Shown here one piece after another: positions 54,579 to 64,000 of a DNA stretch of 64,000 bases. The notes beneath the pieces were generated by a model. That model saw only the letters and a program-made list of their open reading frames with translations. It was not told where the DNA came from and ran no database searches. The translations under genes and the position numbers were made by a program. The DNA is from Salinicola lusitanus. Lineage in GTDB: Bacteria > Pseudomonadota > Gammaproteobacteria > Pseudomonadales > Halomonadaceae. The DNA lies in contig NZ_PZJM01000002.1 in NCBI RefSeq assembly GCF_003206045.1, forward strand, positions 208,061-272,060, read 5' to 3'. Position 1 is the first letter of the stretch. The number at the start of each line of letters is the position of its first letter.

Positions 54579-55033
54579 TACAGCGCATTGGCCTTGAGTC
54601 TGGCCAGCGTTCTGTCAGCCGCGTCCTTCAGCACGAGCGACTGCCCGGAAATCGAGTAGTGCGCCGTTTCGGAGAGTGTCGCCAGCCACCCCTGCTCGAG
54701 GGTCGCCATCTCCCCGGGACACGCCATTCGGGTCGAGGCCAACTGCGAGAAGGTCAGCGTATCGCCCTCCATCCGGTAGCCCCCCATCAACCGGTTGCAT
54801 CCGGTGGAGCCGGCAACGCGCCCCTGCGCATCGAGTACCAGGTGCGCTTCGCGCTGGTTGTCCGCCACGGGCACCGGCTCGCCGTCGAGCGTCATCAGTT
54901 TCCAGTAGGTACCGACCAGGGCTTCGCTGGCGGCCGGTGCGTTGGCGCCGGTTGCGGCGTCATCCGGGTTCGAGGCACAACCGGCAACGCTCACGACGAT
55001 GGCGGCGGCGAACAGGGAAAGGCGTGACAGCAC
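54575..55033 (-). CDS. META-domain (HslJ-like) lipoprotein
   Basis: A 152-residue lipoprotein. The signal peptide ends in the lipobox VAGC with Cys19 as the lipid site. The META domain follows: GTYWKLMTLDGEPV, AGSTGCNRLMGGY and FSQLASTRMACPG, as in E. coli HslJ, linked to novobiocin/heat stress. The start is GTG at 55033 with GAGGA seven bases upstream; the open frame continues to 55180 but without a signal peptide. Confidence 0.82.
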   Translation of the reverse strand: MLSRLSLFAAAIVVSVAGCASNPDDAATGANAPAASEALVGTYWKLMTLDGEPVPVADNQREAHLVLDAQGRVAGSTGCNRLMGGYRMEGDTLTFSQLASTRMACPGEMATLEQGWLATLSETAHYSISGQSLVLKDAADRTLARLKANALY

Positions 55034-55183
55034 TTGGACGTCCTCATGTGGGAAGCGTGGAGCAAACGGTACGATTTTGCGCGCGGGCGACCACGGAGGC
55101 AATCCGGGCCGCCCGCCTCGGCGAAAACGCCAAGGCCTCACCACACGATTCACCCGGCTCACGACCTCGCGGGTGAACACGTC

Positions 55184-56632
55184 CTAGTGGCGCTCGATCA
55201 TCGCGGTCAGGTCGTCGGCGACCATCGGCAGCGTCTCGCGCCAGGAGAGATACGGCGTCGACGCGGTACCGTTGACCAGCACGGCGAAGCTGCCCCAACG
55301 CCCGCTGTCGGTGCGGAAATAGCCAGCCACCGCGCGTACCGTCACCGGCTCGTTGAGCGTGCCCGTCTTGAGCATCACGTGGTCCTGGAAGGTCTGGCTG
55401 CCACGACGGATGAAATGCATCGGCCCGTTGGCGGGTACCTGCATGCCGGCCACGAACGTGGGAAACAGCGAGGCATTGCCATACATCGCGCCAAGCAGCG
55501 AGTTGACGCTCTGCGCCGACACCCGGTTTTCCGGCGTCAGCCCGCTACCGCTGCGCAGTATCGCCGCACCGTGTCCCGGCAGGCTGGTGGCGAAACGCTC
55601 GAGCTCCCGCCCGGCGTCCGGCAGATTCTGCTGAGTGCCGGAGGTCAGATCCAGGGCTAGGGTGTCGGCCATGAAATTGTTCGAGTAGTTGAGCGTGCGC
55701 AGCAGCAGCTCCTGCAGCGGCTTGCCCTCGACGGCGGCCAACTCCTTGGCGATCGACGGCGGAGCCTGCCGACTCACGGCGTAGCCGCCGCCGACCGGCA
55801 CCCCCGCCTGGCGCAGCAGTGACAGCAGCGTCTGCCCGGTCTGGTCCGCCGGATCCGAGCTCGCCTTGTAGATGGGGCGGGGATAGGTCCCGGCGGGAAT
55901 CTGCCCGCTGACCTTGAGCGTGTCCCCCTGGCTGTCGGTCACCCGCTTGGCGTAGAGGTCGGCGGAGCCGCCCGCGGCGACCGTGGTCACGTCGTTCTGG
56001 ATTCGCAGGGTCGGCGCCACCGTGTCGCAGCTGGTGATCCGTGCCGGCTGGCCGACCACCCCCGGCATCACCGTGGCGCACCAGCTGCCATAGTTGACCG
56101 CCGCGGAAGAGAGCAGCGAGGCGTAGGCGTTGGTGCCCTCCGTCTGCGTCTTGCAGCGATCGCTGGTCTGGCAGGTCACCGGGCCGAAGCGCCACTGGCT
56201 GATCACCAGTTGCCCGTCGACGCTGGAGACCCCGAGCTCCCGCAGCTTCTGGATCAGCCGCCAGAGCTCTTCCGACGTCAGCGCCGGGTCGCCGCCGCCC
56301 TCGAGCACCAGGTCGCCGTGCAGGACGCCGTTGCCATCGAGCGTTCCGGTAGAGACGAAGCGGGTGGTGAACCGGTGCTGCGGTCCCCAGCGATCCAGGG
56401 CGGCGGCGGCGGTGTAGAGCTTGGTGACGGATGCCGGCGACAGCGGTTGCGAGGGATTGAGGGCGCCCAGCACCTCCCCGCTATCCAATAACCGCGCCTG
56501 GGCGCTGATCACGAAACCCTTGTCGGCGAGCCGGGCGACATGATCGAACCCGGCTGCCTGGACGACGACAGAGACCACCGATAGTGACAACGCACCGAGA
56601 AACAGAGAACTCCGACCTAGCCACTGCCGCAT
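55184..56632 (-). CDS. dacB: D-alanyl-D-alanine carboxypeptidase/endopeptidase (PBP4)
   Basis: Periplasmic penicillin-binding protein of 482 residues (class C, peptidase S13). The signal peptide ends near residue 27 (VQA). Catalytic SxxK is Ser68-Val-Thr-Lys71, the SxN element is YSNN, and the KTG triad is in LKTGTLNEP. It trims and opens peptidoglycan cross-links. ATG 56632 is chosen; an in-frame TTG at 56650 would add six residues. 150 bases separate it from the META lipoprotein gene. Confidence 0.92.
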   Translation of the reverse strand: MRQWLGRSSLFLGALSLSVVSVVVQAAGFDHVARLADKGFVISAQARLLDSGEVLGALNPSQPLSPASVTKLYTAAAALDRWGPQHRFTTRFVSTGTLDGNGVLHGDLVLEGGGDPALTSEELWRLIQKLRELGVSSVDGQLVISQWRFGPVTCQTSDRCKTQTEGTNAYASLLSSAAVNYGSWCATVMPGVVGQPARITSCDTVAPTLRIQNDVTTVAAGGSADLYAKRVTDSQGDTLKVSGQIPAGTYPRPIYKASSDPADQTGQTLLSLLRQAGVPVGGGYAVSRQAPPSIAKELAAVEGKPLQELLLRTLNYSNNFMADTLALDLTSGTQQNLPDAGRELERFATSLPGHGAAILRSGSGLTPENRVSAQSVNSLLGAMYGNASLFPTFVAGMQVPANGPMHFIRRGSQTFQDHVMLKTGTLNEPVTVRAVAGYFRTDSGRWGSFAVLVNGTASTPYLSWRETLPMVADDLTAMIERH

Positions 56633-56772
56633 AATGGATGCTCGCTTCAAAGAAAAATGAGGGCCAATCTGGTCCAGAGCGTACCAATTAACGCCCCTCG
56701 GAGGCGATGCCTGGTGTCATGTCAAAGTACCAAAAGACGAAAGCGCTGAAAGAGAGGAGGCACCACCGCACG

Positions 56773-57102
56773 TCAGTGCGACGACAGCCGCGAAAAAACC
56801 TGGATGACGACGACGCCGGCGATGATCAGCCCCATGCCCAGGTAGGCGGGCAGGTCCGGTTTCTCGCCGTAGAATACGATACCGATCAGCGTCACCAGCA
56901 CGATACCGAGGCCGGCCCAGATCGCGTAGGTGATGCCCACGGGCAGCGACTTCAGCACCAGCGACAGCGCATAGAACGAGAAGCCGTAGCCCACGACCAC
57001 CACGAGGCTGGGCAGCCAGCGTGTGAAACCGGCCGAGGCTTTCAGCGAACTGGTTGCCACGACTTCGGCGACGATCGCCAGGGCGAGGAGCAGATAACTC
57101 AT
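56773..57102 (-). CDS. Small multidrug resistance (SMR) efflux protein
   Basis: A 109-residue four-helix membrane protein. The essential membrane-embedded glutamate is Glu13 (AEVVATSSLK), and the GLGIVLVTLIGIVFYGE and GVVVIQVFS segments match EmrE-like pumps rather than SugE. It exports cationic compounds or possibly compatible solutes by proton antiport. Its start overlaps the stop of the upstream methyltransferase gene by four bases. Confidence 0.9.
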   Translation of the reverse strand: MSYLLLALAIVAEVVATSSLKASAGFTRWLPSLVVVVGYGFSFYALSLVLKSLPVGITYAIWAGLGIVLVTLIGIVFYGEKPDLPAYLGMGLIIAGVVVIQVFSRLSSH

Positions 57103-57788
57103 CGGGCGGGCTCTCCGTTGGGTAGCGAAGCGGCGAGATCGACGCGATAGCGCCACAGCGTCTGGCCGCTCTCGCAATATTTTCGCTCGAATGGCGTCAT
57201 GAACGTGACGCCGGGAGTGAAGGGAGCGATCTCGCCCTCGACCCCGAGCAGCGCCTCGACCCCGAGGGCGAACTCCTCGACATAGATGGCCCAGTTGGAG
57301 CGCAGCTCCAGCACCCCACCGAGCGCGAGCAGCGAGGGAAAGACCGGATGGCCATGCCAGCGCTTCTTGAGTTGCGTGCTCTTGGGGTAGGGGTTCGGGT
57401 AGAGCAGGTAGTGCCGCGCCGGCCGCCACCCGGCGGCGAGCGCCAGGCGCCAGAAATCGACCAGATCGGCACGCACCAGTCGCGCATTGTCCGGCAAGGC
57501 ACCGTGATCTCGCGACAGCCGCAGCTCGCTGCGGTCCACGCCGATCACGGCATGATCGGGATGACGTTCGGCGAGCCGGCGCGTGGAGAGCCCCACGCCA
57601 CAGCCGGCGTCGAGGATCAGCGGCCGGCACTGCGCCTCCAGCCATCGAGCCGCTTCCACGAAGGCCAGCCGCGTATGCTCGGCCGGCGGGCGTTGCCACT
57701 CGCTATCGCGAGCACGCTGGACGCGGCGCATCAAATCCTGGTGCGGCCCCTGCTGACTTGAGACGATGGCGCGCGATGAGGCTTGCAT
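57099..57788 (-). CDS. TrmB-like SAM-dependent methyltransferase
   Basis: A 229-residue Rossmann methyltransferase. Motif I is LDAGCGVGLSTRRLAE and the motif after strand four is LLYPNPYPKSTQLKKRWHG, which matches the FPDPWPKxRHxKRR region of tRNA m7G46 methyltransferase TrmB. The substitution of Asn-Pro-Tyr for Asp-Pro-Trp and the sequence drift suggest a TrmB paralogue rather than certain TrmB. The start at 57788 precedes the conserved core by about 45 residues. Translationally coupled to the SMR pump. Confidence 0.75.
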   Translation of the reverse strand: MQASSRAIVSSQQGPHQDLMRRVQRARDSEWQRPPAEHTRLAFVEAARWLEAQCRPLILDAGCGVGLSTRRLAERHPDHAVIGVDRSELRLSRDHGALPDNARLVRADLVDFWRLALAAGWRPARHYLLYPNPYPKSTQLKKRWHGHPVFPSLLALGGVLELRSNWAIYVEEFALGVEALLGVEGEIAPFTPGVTFMTPFERKYCESGQTLWRYRVDLAASLPNGEPAR

Positions 57789-58112
57789 GAGAACACCGAT
57801 GATAAAGCTGCGACAGGCCGGGTATTCTAGCAGCCGGCTGCCCGACCCATGCATCCGGAACGCACGATAGCTTACCTGGCGTGGCATGACGGCGCGCGCG
57901 CGCAGGTGTATCATCCCTGCCCACATTCAGCCAATCCTGGCAATACGGCCTTCGATGGCATGTACGATCACTGTTTTCCCTGTTCGCTCGGGGGCTTTTC
58001 TCCACCGGTCTGGACCGAAAGCTGAGTCCCCGGCGGGAATATCCTTTCATCGCAGTCGATCCATCCCCATGTCATGGTCACCGATTGCCCCAATGTTCAC
58101 GAGGGACGTGGC
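57789..58112. other. Divergent promoter region between the TrmB-like gene and fabY
   Basis: 324 bases without a supported gene. A GCGCGCGCGC run is near 57892-57901 and the fabY ribosome site lies at the right end. I found no clear inverted repeat or riboswitch-like pattern. Confidence 0.5.
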
Positions 58113-60869
<2,757 letters not shown>

Positions 60870-60950
60870 GCCCGCTCGTCCCGCTCCCGTGACCCGTGAA
60901 TGAGCCCACCGCAAATCCGGGTCGCGCCCGTTATCCGCGAAACGCCCACC

Positions 60951-61496
60951 ATGAAGATCAACGTCGTCGGCACCAGTGGCAGTGGCAAGAGCACGCTGGC
61001 GAGAAAACTCGCCAGCGTGCTCGACGTTCCGCATATCCAGCTCGACCAGCTTTACTGGCAAGCCGACTGGCAAGGCACTCCCGACGACGAGTTCTTCGCC
61101 CGTCTCCGCCAGGCCATGGCGGCATCGCCGGACGGCTGGGTCATCGACGGCAACTTCGATCGCACACGTCATATCAAGTGGCCCGAAGCGGATATCGTCA
61201 TCTGGCTCGACCTGGGCTTCTGGCGAGTACTGAGCCAATCCGTGCGCCGCGCCATCGAACGCATCGTCACCCGCGAGGAGCTCTGGCCCGGTACCGGCAA
61301 CCGGGAAAGCTTTCGTCAGACCTTCCTCAGTCGCCGTTCGATCCTGCTCTGGTCGCTGGGGACCTGGCGTCAGAATCGCAGGCGCTATCTGGCCGCCATG
61401 ATCGACCCGGCCTACCGGCACATCCGCTTCATTCGCCTGACCCATCGCCACGAGCTGGCGACCTGCGTCTCCGCGCTGGTCCAGCGCAACCGCTGA
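60951..61496 (+). CDS. P-loop adenylate-kinase-like NTPase
   Basis: A 181-residue cytoplasmic protein. The Walker A loop is GTSGSGKST (7-15), followed by HIQLDQLYWQADW and an FDR...IWLDLGFW core found in small FlaR/AdkA-like P-loop kinases of unknown substrate. The later RHIRFIRLTHRHEL strand is usual for the group. ATG 60951 is preferred because the P-loop then starts at residue 7; an ATG at 60900 would add a tail. Phosphorylation target unknown. Confidence 0.8.
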   Translation: MKINVVGTSGSGKSTLARKLASVLDVPHIQLDQLYWQADWQGTPDDEFFARLRQAMAASPDGWVIDGNFDRTRHIKWPEADIVIWLDLGFWRVLSQSVRRAIERIVTREELWPGTGNRESFRQTFLSRRSILLWSLGTWRQNRRRYLAAMIDPAYRHIRFIRLTHRHELATCVSALVQRNR

Positions 61497-61583
61497 AAAC
61501 GCCGGCGCCGCGCCGATTTCCGGGTCGGAGCGGTGCTGGCATTCTCGCATTCTCGCATTCACGGCATCGCGTTCGCGGTGCGG

Positions 61584-63002
61584 CTAGAACGTGTAGGTTG
61601 CGTAGAGCTCGAACAGCTGAGCGGTGTCGTCGTTGCCACCGAAGCGCTCCTCGGCCCCCTGCTGCGGGTCGGCGATGGCGTAGATACCCGACAACGAGAG
61701 ACGCTCGGTGATCGACCAGTCGGCATAGAGATTGAGTTCGTTGGCGAAGTCGCTATGGCTCGTACCCGCCGCTTCGGTGTCGTGATAGCGGAACCGGTAG
61801 CCGATCGCCCCGACCTCCAGATCGTCCCGCGGCGCCACCGAAAAGCGCAGCATGTCGACATCCAGATTGGCGTTGAACAGCATGTACTCGCCGACGATCT
61901 CACCCATGAACCAGTTGCCCCAGCCGCCGGCGAAGTCGTAGAACAGCGTGTCGTAGTCCTCGCCGAATTCGGCGTGGCGATAGGCGATCTGCGGCGTCCA
62001 GGGCGCCTCGGAGAAGTCGTAGGTCGCCTGTATATACCAGCCGTTGTCGTCGATGCCTTCATCGCTGTTCTTCTCGCGGACGATCTGGCCCCCCAGCGAG
62101 AAATCGGGCACGGCGGCGAACGGCTTGCCCTTGGCTCGCAGGTTGTAGACGTCCATGCCGTCGCGGCCGGCGATGTCGCTGTCGGAGACTCGCAGGTAGG
62201 CCGCGCCCACCTTGGCCCGATCGCCCCAGGTGTAGTCGACGTTGACGCCATTGGTGCTGGTTTCGTCATCCGGCCCGCCGCTGACGTACTGATCGGCCTC
62301 GAGGTGGAACAGGTCGCCGTGCCAGCCGTGACTCTCGATCGAGGCGACGGCGCTGTTCTTGAAGCCTTCGCTGGGGCCGATGTAGTAGCCCGCGTACTTG
62401 CCGGTATCGGTAAAGCCGTCTCCGACCAGAAAGCCGTCGCCGAATTCGAACTTCTGGCGTCCGGCCGAGAGCGTGATCGCGTCCTCGCCCAGCGTATCGG
62501 CCCACAGATCGCCGCTGCGCCATCCGAGGTAGGCGCGATCGAGGCGCGCATGCTCGGGATGTCCGGGTGTCGCGCCGGCCGCATCGCCGTAGGCGCTGCC
62601 GCGAGTCAGCGCGTAGCTGCCCTGAACACCGGTAAACCAGGTGCCACCGTCGGGGATATCCCACTCCGCCGTCAGCGCCGGCTGGCCTGCGGCTTCCATC
62701 CAGTCAGGGCTGGTCCCGGTGGGCGCGCCGCCATCGATACTGGACCCTGATCCGAAATTGACGTTATCGGTCGCGGCGCCGAAACCGTAGAGGGTCAGCC
62801 CGCCGTTGAGGCGAAGACGTCCATCGTCACTCTCGTAGAGCGAATGCGGGGCGCTCGGTGTGGCGATGCCGGCACCGAGATAGTCGATATCGGTGACGGC
62901 AGTGATGGCGTGGGCCTGGGAGGAGAACATTCCCCCCATCAGAAAGGCGCACGTGAGTGCACGACGACCGGGCAAGGCCGGCTGCTCGCTGCTTGGCGAC
63001 AT
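61584..63002 (-). CDS. Outer membrane beta-barrel protein, alginate-export-like porin
   Basis: A 472-residue secreted protein with a signal peptide (about residues 1-32, SQAHA). The mature part has alternating hydrophobic and polar residues, many Tyr/Trp/Gly strands, and ends in aromatic Phe (ATYTF), the BAM recognition signal. Motifs such as SAGRQKFEFGDGFLVGDG and GGWGNWFMGE resemble alginate-export (AlgE-like) barrels. The substrate is unknown. Acidic loops fit a halophile. It is divergent from the MATE gene. Confidence 0.8.
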   Translation of the reverse strand: MSPSSEQPALPGRRALTCAFLMGGMFSSQAHAITAVTDIDYLGAGIATPSAPHSLYESDDGRLRLNGGLTLYGFGAATDNVNFGSGSSIDGGAPTGTSPDWMEAAGQPALTAEWDIPDGGTWFTGVQGSYALTRGSAYGDAAGATPGHPEHARLDRAYLGWRSGDLWADTLGEDAITLSAGRQKFEFGDGFLVGDGFTDTGKYAGYYIGPSEGFKNSAVASIESHGWHGDLFHLEADQYVSGGPDDETSTNGVNVDYTWGDRAKVGAAYLRVSDSDIAGRDGMDVYNLRAKGKPFAAVPDFSLGGQIVREKNSDEGIDDNGWYIQATYDFSEAPWTPQIAYRHAEFGEDYDTLFYDFAGGWGNWFMGEIVGEYMLFNANLDVDMLRFSVAPRDDLEVGAIGYRFRYHDTEAAGTSHSDFANELNLYADWSITERLSLSGIYAIADPQQGAEERFGGNDDTAQLFELYATYTF

Positions 63003-63220
63003 GGTCAGGTTCCCTTGGCTCTCGGCTTTTGTTCAACCGTTGGCGATAGCGAATGCGGTCTCCGGGATCGGCCGGTCAGACGACGATGGCATTCGCGTGA
63101 CATCGAGCTAAGCCTAGAAAATTTCGCCGACAGCGCAACTCGCGACCCGCACGGGGCCGAGTTGCGAGTATGCTGGCGGACGCCGCTGGCTGGATTTCGA
63201 CGAACCGCAGGAAGCACGAC

Positions 63221-64000
63221 TTGGCCTCTCAATATACGACCCGCCACATCTGGAAGCTGGCGTGGCCGATCATCCTCTCCAACATCACCGTCCCGCTGCT
63301 GGGGCTGGTGGACACGGCCGTCGTTGGCCACCTCCCCGACTCGCGCTATCTGGCAGCAGTAACGCTCGGCGCCACGCTGTTCAGCTTCCTCTACTGGGGG
63401 TTCGGCTTTCTGCGAATGGGCACCACCGGCCTGACCTCCCAGGCGGTGGGTCGCGAGAACGACAGCGACGTGCGTCTGCTGCTGGCGCAGTCGCTGGTCA
63501 TGGCCGTCACGATCGGATTGATGCTGATCCTGCTGTCGCACCCGTTGATCGATTTCGGCCTGTGGCTGCTCGACGGCAGCGAGACGGCGATGCGGCTTGC
63601 CGCCGACTACGCGCACATCCGGATCTACTCGGCCCCGGCGGTGCTGGCCAATTACGCCATCCTGGGCTGGTTCATCGGCCAGCAGAAGACGCGCATCACG
63701 CTGGCGATCCTGCTGCTCACCAATGGCGTCAATATCATCCTCGACCTGCTGTTCGTGGTCGGCTTCGGTCTGGCCAGCGACGGGGTGGCCTGGGCCTCGC
63801 TGATCGCCGACTACAGCGCGCTGGCCTTCGGCCTGTGGCGGGTCGCCGTTCACTGTCGGCAGTTGGGCGGATCGCTGTCGCGCCAAGCGCTGTGGGTGTG
63901 GGGCCACTACTCGGCGTTGATTCGCGTCAACCAGCACCTGTTCGTACGAACGCTGGGGCTGCTGTTCGCCCAGGCCTTCTTCACCGCCCAGGGGGCCAAT
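63221..64000 (+). CDS. MATE-family efflux transporter (DinF-like), 3' end beyond the window
   Basis: The first 260 codons of a multidrug and toxin extrusion protein: an N-terminal WKLAWPIILSNITVPLLGLVDT helix pair in overlapping parts, then VVGHLPD and TSQAVGRENDSDVR, a pattern of the DinF group. Seven hydrophobic helices are visible. The start is TTG at 63221, with AGGAA seven bases upstream; no ATG near it gives the conserved N-terminus. It runs off the window at 64000 with an open frame. Confidence 0.85.
   Translation, partial: MASQYTTRHIWKLAWPIILSNITVPLLGLVDTAVVGHLPDSRYLAAVTLGATLFSFLYWGFGFLRMGTTGLTSQAVGRENDSDVRLLLAQSLVMAVTIGLMLILLSHPLIDFGLWLLDGSETAMRLAADYAHIRIYSAPAVLANYAILGWFIGQQKTRITLAILLLTNGVNIILDLLFVVGFGLASDGVAWASLIADYSALAFGLWRVAVHCRQLGGSLSRQALWVWGHYSALIRVNQHLFVRTLGLLFAQAFFTAQGAN

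Overview
The window is chromosomal DNA, GC-rich with strong G/C preference at third codon positions, from a gammaproteobacterium. The mix of Pseudomonas-like genes (FabY-type ketosynthase, complete pqqABCDE, BamC-DapA block, pipecolate/aminoadipate catabolism) with acidic protein tails and an NhaC-type antiporter suggests the Halomonadaceae (Halomonas, Salinicola or Chromohalobacter relatives). This placement is inferred from gene content; no 16S gene is present.

Layout. 0-12 kb is housekeeping: dapA-bamC-MBL hydrolase-purC on the minus strand, bcp, tusA-perM, bepA, a serine hydrolase, three identical tRNA-Lys genes, and rluB-scpB-scpA. 12-15.3 kb is a translationally coupled pqqABCDE operon, followed by radD, which carries an unusual repeat-rich insert. 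17.5-27.5 kb is the most interesting region: a plus-strand catabolic locus with a KdgT-type sugar-acid permease, a LarA-type nickel-pincer racemase/epimerase, its cofactor enzymes LarE, LarB and LarC, an in-frame fusion of a DUF1537 four-carbon acid sugar kinase with PdxA2, a 3-hydroxyisobutyrate-dehydrogenase-family enzyme and a DeoR-type regulator. Two near-identical promoter/operator blocks (upstream of kdgT and upstream of the kinase) tie the two halves together. I propose that a nickel enzyme epimerises a C4 (or similar) sugar acid so that the kinase-PdxA2 protein can convert it to a triose phosphate.

27.7-30.2 kb holds a small conserved protein, an ABM monooxygenase and a non-canonical MIO ammonia-lyase. 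A 199-bp MITE-like element flanked by TCA duplications abuts the stop codon of the next gene. 30.5-38.8 kb is a pipecolate/2-aminoadipate (lysine) degradation cluster: pipecolate-oxidase-like flavoprotein, NhaC-family transporter, AmaB-like aldehyde dehydrogenase, LysR regulator, aminotransferase and 2-oxoadipate dioxygenase/decarboxylase. purL, mltF, a membrane diguanylate cyclase, tadA and tesB follow. 48.4-50.2 kb is an AT-rich island with one MFS-like permease and possibly a small upstream peptide gene.

From 50.4 kb to the end are an alcohol dehydrogenase with a divergent AraC regulator, a TauE/SafE permease, small secreted or lipoprotein genes, dacB, an SMR pump with a TrmB-like methyltransferase, fabY (TTG start), coaD, a ferredoxin, an adenylate-kinase-like protein, a beta-barrel outer membrane protein and the 5' part of a MATE transporter cut by the window end.
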